NCBI GenBank assembly: GCA_902806575.1
Contig: CADCXD010000005.1
Coordinates: forward strand, 3,100,001 to 3,164,000
Length of the DNA: 64,000 bases
Origin: Jackrogersella multiformis
Lineage: Eukaryota > Ascomycota > Sordariomycetes > Xylariales > Hypoxylaceae
Direction of reading: 5' to 3'
Below the pieces are notes generated by a model, which saw only the letters and a program-made list of their open reading frames with translations, was not told the DNA's origin and searched no databases. Shown here one piece after another: positions 11,029-21,400 of the stretch. The first letter of the stretch is position 1, and every line of letters begins with the position of its first letter. Both the position numbers and the translations under genes were made by a program.

Positions 11029-12591
11029 TTATTTAATATCAGAGCACTTGTCACGCCAAACCGATTCATCAACTCTAAAATGACCAATTCGTTTATACAA
11101 CTTGTTTTTTGTGTCTACTGGTACTAACAGCAAGCCACATAGCTGGGTTCTGTCGCCAAACGGTGTTGATAAAACCAAGCCGCCGACGACTGTGCTTCCG
11201 GATAAGATTTGGTCTACACCAGCCGCTGTATAATCGTAGTCAGGGAATACGCTCGTTGTCACGCCGTAGATGAGATTTCCGTTCGCTTCCAGTCCCCATT
11301 TGCCAAATCCACAGAACTTATCTGATGTGACCGACGAGATTCTAAAAGAAGGATCTTAAACAGATGCCCACGATCATGTTGGAGTTCTCCATCCCCTCCA
11401 ATCTTCCCGTCGAGTCTGGAAGTGATTTGCTTGAGGGAGTACACACCAACGTAAATCCTCGCATATCGTATTTTCCCAAAGCCCCTCTATATATCGTCCC
11501 ATGACCGATTCTCCCGGGTTAGACTCCAACTTAACTGCCGAAAGCTGGCTAGAAATCCCAGCTATCGCTTGCAGACGGTCTTTCTCGAAGGACAGCTCTT
11601 GGTGAGTGTAGTCACTAATAACAAACAGAACTCCAACACCTCTTCAATTCACCTATGTCTCCTGATTTAACGGCTTTTGAATACATCTTTTTAATCTCCA
11701 GGCCCGTGTGGTCATCTTTGTAGCACTAATCCATGGAACACTGGCAGGTCATATGCTCATTGCATTCCCAAATCACTTCTCCGAATGTGAAGTGTAAATA
11801 TCGAGGCGAAAAAAGGCGCTCTTAGTATACCCAAGCGAGTCACAATAGAGAATAGATCGATAAGTAAAGTTTACGTTAGTGATTAAGTGGATATTAGCAG
11901 ATGTAAAAGTCAACAGGCTAGACGGTTGGTGTCTGGTACTTTAAGGGGTTAGGATGGGCTTGTCTGGGGGGGGGGGGCGAAAGAACCCCTTTTTACTATC
12001 CTCGCAGCATGTTGTTGTAATTGTAATAAATGCATTTTGATAAATGATTGCCATCATCCTGGACTCGCGGTTCCTGTCGGACTGATCGTCTTTATCTTGT
12101 AAGATGCACATGGCGTCGATCCATATGCACTGAATCCCAAGTCTTCTTGTAGCTTTTACTACATCACGGCATGTCCGAGGTAGAATTTCGACCAGAATAC
12201 CTTGTTTCATCTTTTCCAAAGAGTGTTTAGTAGTCGTAGCATTCTCGACCATCCTACCACCCCAGCAATGGCTGAGGCATGCATATTTCCCATTTTCAAT
12301 GGAAGCATCCTTTACCTCAACCAGTCTCACTATTCTAGTTATATTTACTTTACTAAGGTTTGGAAGTCGTGTAGGTAACTCCATATTTATGCCCGATTTA
12401 CACATACTGTGTGTCGTTGTACATTCCTTCACCCACTTTTGAACTTGAGCAAAGGTTTCTTTAGAGTCAGACCTCGCAGCAAGTAAATGGCGTTTTCTGA
12501 AGTCACGAGCATCATTGCAATTAGGATGACAAGGAAAGTCTACTATATTATATATTTCCCTAGAAAAGCGTGGCTGAAGCTTTTCATACAT
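11029..12591 (-). pseudogene. Decayed HET-domain (heterokaryon incompatibility) gene
   Basis: Reading from 12591 downward, an open frame of 216 codons carries a well-preserved HET domain. It has YACLSHCWGG at about 103-112, then LPRTCRDVV, LGIQCIWIDAMCILQD and the IYQNAFITI segment. The frame fails just after a run of 12 G (plus strand 11966-11977). Family-typical downstream pieces continue in other frames: SPRYLHFTFGEVIWEC, then LSFEKDRLQAIAGI, GLWENTICEDLRW and STVVGGLVLSTPFG, ending at 11029. Stops interrupt these pieces at about 11822-11824 (TAA), 11726-11728 (TAG), 11374-11376 (TGA where the family has Trp, before S-W-A-S) and 11356-11358 (TAA). HET proteins trigger cell death on fusion of incompatible strains; this copy cannot make a full-length protein. 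A short HET-domain-only product from the first frame cannot be excluded. Confidence 0.85.
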
Positions 12592-13835
12592 GATGCATTT
12601 GACTCACCTGACGTAGTAAAGAGCTTGAAGACTATGTTTTCAAAATGCTTTCGGGTTGGAATGCTCTAGAGACTCAAAACATCTGCATTATTGGATAGGT
12701 CTTCTCGGCTAGGTAGAGGGAAACGCCAGCGGATGCGTTATTTTGAAGGAGAGGACTCCACCGCACCAGTGGGTTTATTAAACGAGGCGTTCAGAGGACA
12801 ACGCAACATCGGATTTGTCCAACCAAAACAAGGAGGTCTATTCTACAGGCCTAGTACGTGTACAGCTGAGATCGGGGCCTAATGTGCCCAAATCTCATGC
12901 AATACCCATAGGTATTATTTAACTAGACGGACTATTTAAAATCCATACAGCTTTTAAGCTCGACAAGATTACAATTCTTAAGTTTTTAGTACCGTTAAAG
13001 ATCTAAAGCTATAGACTTACTTATATTAAGCATGGATCATTGATGATATTTCTTTTATATTCGTGATAAATACCTATCACCTCATTCTTTTCATCAGTAT
13101 ATTCTTGAGTAACATCCTTTAATAGCATCAAATTTCTTAACAGGTGGTGGTTTACACTAGGAATATCGTATAGGTTAGCTTTATCTGCTCCACTAACAGA
13201 GAGGGAAAGACTCCATCGTCACCAAGATTAAGTTAAAGTTGTTTCCTTTCACTCAAATCATCTCAAGGGCTTATCAACTCTTTACCTCGTTGCTTTTACT
13301 TCAGCCCTAGGCATCACCAGTATCACAGGTACATGACTGCCGGCTATCGTGGCAAGATTTCAGGGGAGTCACTCAATATATGTAGATTGTCAACCCGTCG
13401 TCCTAATGTCGTCTGGTATACAGCCCGCTCTTCAACCAGTTAATCAGTTAGCTACTGCCCTCCTCGAGCTAATCAGTAGAATTTTACGTTTCCATTCGTC
13501 ATCTCCTATGTTTATCGCCATCTGTACCTACTGTGTGTAATTGAAAGGTCAACACTAATGAGGCCGAACTCCTTACTTTTCAGCTTTACCTATGATCCAG
13601 TATGATAATGCCAGCACAGCGGGCTGGAGGTATCCAAGTGGAACCCACCCTCGATCATTATTTCAAGATAAGTTCGTCCTTAATATAATTATCTACGCTA
13701 AATATAATTAAATATATATATTTTGTATACCTACTTAGGTAGTCATACTTAATGGTTAATTTCCTTATATTTGTGAAGTTGCCTCATTCTACGTTAACTT
13801 AGCCAACTATATTTCCTTAGAGAGACTTCATAGCG
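12592..13835. other. Intergenic, probable 5' flank of the HET relic
   Basis: No supportable gene; A+T-rich from about 12900 to 13250 and again near 13680-13720. Two short open frames (12691-12882 and 13349-13540) lack motifs. Confidence 0.55.
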
Positions 13836-13936
13836 AAGGCTTTAGGACAAGGCTTTAGGACAAGGCATGATTAGGACGAGGCTTTTGGGCAAGGCTTTAT
13901 TAGGACAAGGCATGATTAGGACAAGGCTGCTTAGGC
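13836..13936 (+). repeat. Degenerate tandem repeat, seven units, consensus AAGGC(N)TTAGGAC
   Basis: Seven head-to-tail units of 13, 13, 16, 13, 16, 16 and 14 bp. The first two are identical (AAGGCTTTAGGAC). The 16-bp forms (AAGGCATGATTAGGAC) occur twice exactly, plus one variant with TTTA. The array ends about 117 bp before the ATG at 14054, so it lies in that gene's promoter or 5' UTR. It is not seen elsewhere in the window. Confidence 0.9.
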
Positions 13937-14053
13937 ACTAAATAATATAGTTAGTATGTTTTGTAAAAGCCCTTGCTTGTGTTTTCCTTCTCTGGTCTCC
14001 AACAACCCAGCTAACCAAAATAAGTAGTTCGCAAGAAAGAAAGGATCATAACC

Positions 14054-15306
14054 ATGGAGGTCCTAGGAGCTGTTGCGGCTACAGGCCAACTCATAGGGAC
14101 AGCAGTCAAGATTCTCGATTCAATCTCCCAGCTCCGAGATTTTCTTCAGCATGCACCAGCGCGGTATCGGAGTTGGCTGACCGAGTTGTCTACACTCGAT
14201 GACACGATTACATATATTCGCAATAACTCGGCGTTACTACAGACAGGCCAAGTGACCAAGATTATTGAGGCAATGGCCCCCAAAATCGACAAGCTGGCCC
14301 AATTATGTAAACAGCACACGGGCTCAGAGCCTGCAGCTAAATTCAAGATTATATCAAGGCTGAACCGCGCACGAAAAGCCCAGAAAATCGAATGTGGCAT
14401 CCTTCAGACTTTTCAATCTTTGGAGCACGACAAGACAACGCTTATTCTTACGATTAGCACTTTGAACCCCTTAATTTCAACCAAGAATAGCCAAGAGAGC
14501 ATAACAATGGATGATACTAGTGGAATTCAGGGTCAGGATGAAGAAAAACGGATGACTAATCAGGATGAAAAGGGGAGACCAGACCGCCGCGGTTAGTCCC
14601 GGAGAGCCTTTTCAACCCTCTTCCCCTCCCCTTCCCCATCCCCTTCCCCTCTCCTACTCCCACTAATTATAGTTATGTACCTAGCGCATCAACGCGATCC
14701 AGATCGTACGCGTACCGGTCCGGGTTCGCGTCCGGGTTCCTCTAGGGGCTTGCAACAAAACCGTAACAACAATAATCTGCTTCAACCGCAGGTGAGTTCC
14801 CCGTACTATCTATTTACCTATTTTCCACTCGCCTAGGTACCTAAATGAAAAGAGTCTTCCTGCTAATGGTTACGCAGCAACCTCCCCATACCGCAAGCCC
14901 TAATTCTGCTTCGAGACCTTCCGCCTCGTCCAATATGTCTTCGAAATCCTCCACAGCCGGAGTATCAGTCAGGTTCTCTAACTTCCGTCACCGGGGAGAT
15001 AACAACCTTATAGGTAGCAGTCTACCAGGGTCTGCAGTCTTCGAGGACTTCGACAATCGGGGCCATATGAACCAATTCGGGGCACATTCGGAACCAGTAT
15101 TATTGAAATGGAATTCCAGGCTGTCCAGTAATCCTAACAACACGACACCTACTGGGCCAGATGCTTCGGATGCTAAGACCTCGCCATCAATGAATTCTGA
15201 ATCTGTTCCGGCCCCTGGGAAGTCAAAACACACCAGGTATAATCCCTCGGGAAATTATCCTACGAGCGACTACTCCAGTGACTCATTCTCCGATGCCATT
15301 CCATGA
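14054..15306 (+). CDS. NLR-type N-terminal domain protein with two amyloid-motif-like pseudo-repeats
   Basis: Three exons: 14054-14591, 14673-14791 and 14878-15306. The introns are 81 bp (GTTAGT...CTAAT...ATTATAG) and 86 bp (GTGAGT...GCTAAT...CGCAG). All join in frame to give 361 residues. Residues 1 to about 140 are helical and begin MEVLGAVAATGQLIGTAVKI, the pattern of the N-terminal domains of fungal STAND/NLR proteins (NACHT-N, SesA or HeLo-like group). There is no P-loop or NTPase. Residues about 150-245 are Q/N/R/S-rich and probably disordered. Then two pseudo-repeats 22 residues apart share F..F..RG..N..G: FSNFRHRGDNNLIG at 252-265 and FEDFDNRGHMNQFG at 274-287. The tail is Ser/Pro-rich. 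In known fungal systems a helical death domain plus paired C-terminal amyloid motifs marks an executor (HET-S, SesA and HELLP type). That function is inferred here. Confidence 0.75.
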
Positions 15307-16173
15307 AATGTAGCGGATAGGATGGACACCAATATCCCTTAGCGGGGAGGAATACAGTCACTCTCATTATACTTCCATCGTTATTGATCTAATTTCCTCT
15401 AACCTACATTCTATGGGCAGATAAGCCTTTCAGGCCCGCTCAGAAACTTTCACTATATCGGATTTCACTACATTCGATTCCACTATTGCAGAATTGAACT
15501 GATAGTTGTGATACGAGATTCCGGAGCTGGTGTTGGTACTATATTGGTCACTTACTTAGGTGTCTACGGTCCCTTTTACTGGATATTCTTAGGTTACTAC
15601 TTTTTGGCAACTGGGCTGGCTACCAAAGACATGGTTAATACGGCTCAGCCTTACTGGGCCGTACTAAAGACATAGAATTGTATTGGATATAAAACCCTAC
15701 ATTCGTTTTGGATGGCAGGATTTCACAAGTTTCTACACCTAGGTACATAGTAGCAATATACACATGGTCATCACCAAATAACTTCTAGTTTCTATGTCCT
15801 ACCTACTGTCTCCCACATCTGATCATACGTATAGAATAGGTACTTTCAGCTTTCGGGGAATCCGTAAGCCCGCTTGCCTACCTAGGTAGGATGCAAAGCC
15901 TCTCGGAACCTACCAGTAACAAGTTATGCACAGGGTAAAGCGCAAGGCTCTCTCCATAATCCGTTGATTACCCTACTACATGTGTATGGCATTCCCCCAA
16001 ACTATTGCCTGCCTACCTGATGCTTCTCCTACTTCACATATCTCTTGCGAACTCATCTATCCTCTCAATTACTTCAACATCACAAGTAGGTTCCAACCGA
16101 AAATGAAACTCTAGTTCTTGTACCTGTTACTAGACAAAACTCCTAGGTGCCACCCATACAATAAAAAAAAACT
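15307..16173. other. Intergenic
   Basis: No coding signal found. TACCTAGGTA-type palindromes occur near 15740 and 15880. It includes the 5' flank of the small gene at 16174. Confidence 0.55.
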
Positions 16174-16790
16174 ATGTCACATCTGCCAGAAACCTTTCTA
16201 AACCCATCCGGTAATCGGTTCGGTACCTGTTTCTGCAAATCGCGAGCTCCGTATATGTACCTTACACATGTAGACGAAACTACAGGCAACCCGAATTACA
16301 AATCTGGTACGTTTCTATCCTAAGAAACCCTTCTTTATGCTACCTACTTTTCTAATGTCGCTTCAGGATTTATAGCAATCATATGCCCAAAGTTGGTGTG
16401 CGGATTCTTCGAAATACAGGAATATCATGAACAGGGTGATCAATACAGCCAAGAGCACCAGACTAGTACTGCACAACAAACGGGGTTCGACCATGTATCT
16501 ACCGAAGGCAACTACAATCGAATTGGTAGTAAGAAGCCCAGCCGCTTTCAAAGCCGCCCCATTAGATTATCTAGCGGAAACTAAATAGTTGATATATAGG
16601 TAGTCTTGTCTTCAATGTCAATCTCGGTTTCCAGGATTTGCTACGCTATGGTAACAGCGCCTGGATCCCACCGGTCCATCCTGAACTGTTACAGTTCGAG
16701 ATGATGAGACAGAGTGGTGCTCCGGTCGATCCTTGGGGCAATTTAAACACGCAGGCTTTCGGGTCCACACCCAACGATTTCATCTACTAG
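16174..16790 (+). CDS. Small hypothetical protein, two or three exons
   Basis: Exon 1 is 16174-16306 and starts at an ATG after an A-rich run. It is followed by a textbook 60-bp intron (16307-16366: GTACGT, CTAAT, TTCAG) into an exon that stays open to TAA at 16582-16584, giving 116 residues. Alternatively exon 2 stops at 16494 (donor GTATCT) and a 140-bp intron leads to a coding-like third exon, 16635-16790. That exon reads IPPVHPELLQFEMMRQSG and DPWGNLNTQAFGS before TAG, giving 138 residues. The protein has a Cys pair near residue 20 (CFC) and a Gln-rich middle. No family is recognised. The intron quality supports a real gene; the 3' structure is uncertain. It converges on the gene at 16837-17320. 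Confidence 0.42.
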
Positions 16791-16836
16791 AGATAGAAGC
16801 TCAGATACAATAAATATAGCTAATAACACCTTTCCT

Positions 16837-17320
16837 TTACGCGCCAAGTTGAGACAACAACAGAACAGCGATGAAATCACCAGATACCCGTGCTTCTTTC
16901 GTCAGATGAACGTAATGCTTCAGGTTTAGCTGCCGGCTCTCTACCATCACCGTTCCACTAACTATATGAACAGGTATGAGATCAACTATCCAACCTTTCT
17001 CCACAGGCACAATGGCGGGTTGGTCGAAATGGATAGCGGTCAGGCGGTTTTCTGATGGCGCGGACTAGCTCAGGTAGTTTATGTTAACAATCTTTCAATA
17101 CACACATAAGTTTAGTTTAAATAAAGGGTAGTAGCCGTACTGTAACCTCAGCAGCAAATTGTTTCAGAAGACCACTTGTAGCTTTCACCAGCCCCTCAGT
17201 GTCTTTGCAGATTTTGGTATTGTTGACATCATGGAAGCTCGCTGCGTTGCCTTGAAGCCACTCTGCGACTTTTGGGAGCTCAGCGATGGCTCCTGACGGC
17301 AAGGGATTAACATTGGCCAT
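16837..17320 (-). CDS. Small two-exon hypothetical protein
   Basis: Exon 1 is 17320-17141 and begins MANVNPLPSGAIAELPKVA. A 76-bp intron (17140-17065, donor GTACGG, acceptor GAGCTAG) follows, then exon 2 at 17064-16837 ending in TAA. The frame is kept and yields 135 residues. A donor 6 bp earlier (GTTACA) would also keep the frame. Exon 1 is predicted helical. Exon 2 reads like a beta-rich domain (PAIVPVEKGWIVDLIPVHIV). No signal peptide, membrane span or known domain is recognised. Open frames on both sides of a plausible intron support it. Its stop codon is only 46 bp from the end of the convergent gene on the other strand. Confidence 0.5.
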
Positions 17321-18199
17321 TTTTGGAAGGCGATGAACGAACAAATCGTAAAATATTTGATGTCAAGAGGATGAGGTAAATCTCCGGTGGATCCAGCTTC
17401 CCCATACTACGAACTCTCATTCACATAATATCCATGGCATAATTATCAGTTAAAGCAGGCTCTCCCTTTGTCCCAACCCCCCTTTTCGTTTTTCGTCTCA
17501 AGTGTAATCAGCTCGACAAGCTGCTGTCAGCTGAAGCCACTCCCATTCTCGAAGCGAAACAATATTGCACTTTGAAGAGTTGACGCGTCCTAGACTTTCC
17601 GTTTCGGTGGTTTCGACCGGTGGGTGCTGGGTAACACACATGCCATCTATAATATGAAGTTTATTAATTACAAGTCATATAAGACAGAATGTTCAAATAT
17701 TTTTCTTTATCAGCATAGCCTCGCCTTCAGACTTAGACCTAGGCATTCTTAATCTCATCCTGGAAGTACCATCCAGGTCTAGAACTACTACTTCTCCTAT
17801 AGCTTTGGCCTTATCCAGAATGGTTAACGACACATGAGGCTGAAACCTGCATAATTAATCGGTTATTCCGTATATCAGTCATCATTTTCTAATACTAAGA
17901 TATGATAATAGTTGCCTTTTTTGGTTATTGCATGCCCTTTCCCCGAGGCACGCCATAGCTGTGCCTGTTACATCCACCAATTGAGTGATATAAGTAAAAG
18001 AAAGAAAATACGCTCAATTTACAATATGCATGAAGTAACTGGTTCATTTACCGAGAAGTGTAAAATGCAAAATGCGGCTTTCTATGCACCTTCGCGCACT
18101 CCGATCATCTTTTTCCCAAATAGTTCCGGACTTCGGTTTAATTAACGATAGAAAGCGAGCTGGGTTGGCCTAGGTACGTGTGACAAGGGTAATATGGCT
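17321..18199. other. Intergenic flank of retroelement copy A
   Basis: No gene supported. A 77-codon open frame at 17912-18145 has no motif. The composition is normal until about 18200, where the A+T-rich element begins abruptly. Confidence 0.55.
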
Positions 18200-18491
18200 T
18201 GGAACTATAGTTCAAATTCAAGTAATAATTTTTTATAATCTTAAGGTCCTTATCTTTTCTCTCTTTTTATAAAATAAGGTGTAATGATTTATATATATAT
18301 AATTTAAATATTTTTTTAAACGTCGTTAATGTTTTTTTAATTTTATTAATTTAATTTTATATATATTAATTAAATTTTTTAATTAATTTTATTTAATAAT
18401 TTTATTTTATAAATTTTAATATATTTTATATTTATTAATTTATATATATATATTAATTATATTTTACTTTATAAAGTTTATTCGTATAATA
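18200..18491 (+). repeat. Left LTR of copy A
   Basis: It begins TGGAACTATAGTTCAA and contains TTTAAACGTCGTTAATG. It ends in a C-to-T-mutated form (TTCGTATAATA) of the right LTR's terminal CCGTATGACA. It aligns through its length with 24513-24802. Confidence 0.75.
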
Positions 18492-21400
18492 TTAACTTTT
18501 TCTTTTTTAATATTCGTTTTTAAATATATTAAATAATTATAAAATCGTAAAGTTTATCGGTATATTATTTATAAAATAATTTAATTATTACTTTTATTTT
18601 TTTATTAAATATATATTTATAAAGTTTTTAAATTTAATATCTTTTTAATTAATTATTTTTTTCACTTTATAAGATATTTTATTTTATTTTAATTTTCGAT
18701 AAAATTTATTATTCGTTTTATTTAATAATTTTTAAATTTTATCGAGGTTATTTAACGTAAAACTTAATTAAAGTTAAAAAGTTTTTAATTATTAACGCGA
18801 TAAAATTCGATAAATAAAATATAAAATAAATTATATATTTTTTATTTTTTAAAGAAAATAAACTTTATTACGATAAAAAAATTATTTATTAAATTTTAAA
18901 AAAACTTAAAAACTTTTTATTTAATTTCTTAATAAAACGTTTAATTTTAATATTTTTTACGTTTAATATTATAAATTAATTTACTTTAAAAATTAATATA
19001 TTCTTTCGTTATTTATCGGCTTATTTTTTTATTTATTAACGATTTCGTTTTAAATGTTTTTATATATTTTAATATATTTATATTATTTAATATATATATA
19101 ATTTACTTTTAAAATTACGTAAAATATTTATAAAAAATTATAAATTATTAAATAATATTTATAATTAATATAAAAAAAAGTAAATTATATTAATAATAAA
19201 ATAATATTATTATAAATAAATTTTACGATTATAAATAAATCCTTTTAATTATTTATTTTATAATTAATAAAAGCTTTAAAATAAACTTTTAAAATTTAAT
19301 TAAGGCGTTTTATTTACTTATTAATTTATAAATAAAATATAATATTTATTAATTTAAAAAAATCCTTTTAAATATAAAACGTAAATTTAAAATTTTTATT
19401 AAAAATAATATTTAAAAGTATATTATATAATTTTTAATATTATTTAACGAATATTTTAATTAAATTATTAAACTTCTTTTATTTTATTTTAAAAGAAATA
19501 AAATTTATTATTACTTAAATAAAGTTATAACCGTTTAATAAAAAAAGGTTAATAATAAAATCCATTATTATTATTAATTAAAAATATTTATATAAGGCGT
19601 AATAAAGGATTTTATTTTATTAATATTTTAAATAATCTCGTACGTAATTTTAAATAATATTTTTAATATTTAATTATTAAAAGTTTTAAATAATTAATTT
19701 TAAAATTTTATTTATTCTTATATATCCGGTAACGAAGGTATTATATTTAATAAAAATAATTTTCTTTTAAAGTTTTATAAGTATTTAAAGTTTTCTTTTT
19801 TAATATAAAAAGTTATTTTATAAAATAACGTTTTTAAAAAGGTTTTTAATTTAAGTAACGTATTTTAAGTTATTAATAATTACTTTCTTTAATTATTTAA
19901 TAAAATTAAAAGCTTAATTAAATATAATAAAGTTATAAAGTCTTTTTAATATAATAAAAACGGCTATTAAAAAAGTAAATAAAATTCTTTAAAAATACGA
20001 AAAATATTTATCTTATAAAACCGATTTTATAAGTTAGTTTTTAACTTTTCTTTTTTTAAGTCGATATTACGATAATTTAAAAAGGATATCGGCTTTATTA
20101 TTTTATTTTTTTAATTAATAATTAATAATAAATTAATATAATAATAATTTTTAAGCTTATTAAACTTAACGTTAATTTAAAACTTTAATTTAATATTTAA
20201 CACTTTTTAAATATTAATATTATTTACCGAAAGAATTTATTATAATTAATAATTCTTTATGGTATATTTTATAATTTATTTTTATTAATATAAACTTACG
20301 AGAATAATAAGTTATAAGTTTAAATTTACTTTATTTATTTATTTTAAAAAAAATAACGTTAATAATATAATTCGATACGTTAATTTTTATATAAATTTAT
20401 TTTAAAGGATCGAAATATATTATAATAAAAGCTTAAGTAAATTAATATTTAAATTTTTTAAAAGATTTACTTAAGTTTTTAATTTATTTTTAATCTTTTT
20501 TATTTCCTTTATTTATATTAATAATCGGCTTTATTATTTTTAAAAACTTTTTTATAAATTATTAATAAAAATTTATAAAACCGATAAATTGTTAAAATTT
20601 TTTAAGGGATTTAAAGATTTTTTAATTATTAATATAATCGATTTTATTTTAAGTTATCGAGATATTATTTACTTTTTAAACTTTTTAAAAATACTTTCGT
20701 AAATTAATTATTAAATAATATTTTATAAATCTTTTTAAAACTTTTTTAATAATCTTATTATATTCCTTTATTATATTTATATAAATAAGGAAATTATTTA
20801 AATATATTAAAAAGCTTAAATTAATAAAGTTTTAAAAAATATTATTTATTATTAATTAAAAGATCGTAAGGATATTAATTAATCCGAATAATATTATTAA
20901 ATATTTAAAAAAGCCGTATTTATAACGAAAGGTTATTTTTTATTTATCCTTTTTTTTAATTTTAACAAAATAAAATCTTAACTTAAAATCGATTTTAATA
21001 AATTATTTCGTAGTTTTAAAATAAGCTTATAATTTAAATATTAAAGATATAAAATACCGAATAAAAATAATAATATTATTTAAGCTTTTATAATTTATTA
21101 TAAATCGAAAAAAATCTTAAAGATTTAATTTATTTATAAATATTATAAGTGTTATATAAAATAAAGTTAATTTTTAAATACGTTTATTATTAAGTATTTT
21201 ATTTAATTATAGTTTTAACGTGTTAAATTCCTTTTTATTTATAACATAAAAAGGTTTTTAAAAAGGCGTTTTTTTAAAAAAAAATTAATAACGTGATTTT
21301 ATAATTAATAATTTAAAAAGCGTTATTTTATTTCTTTTATTATAATATATACGAATTTACGGAATTCTTTAAAAACGTTTTTTAATATTTCGTTTATTTT

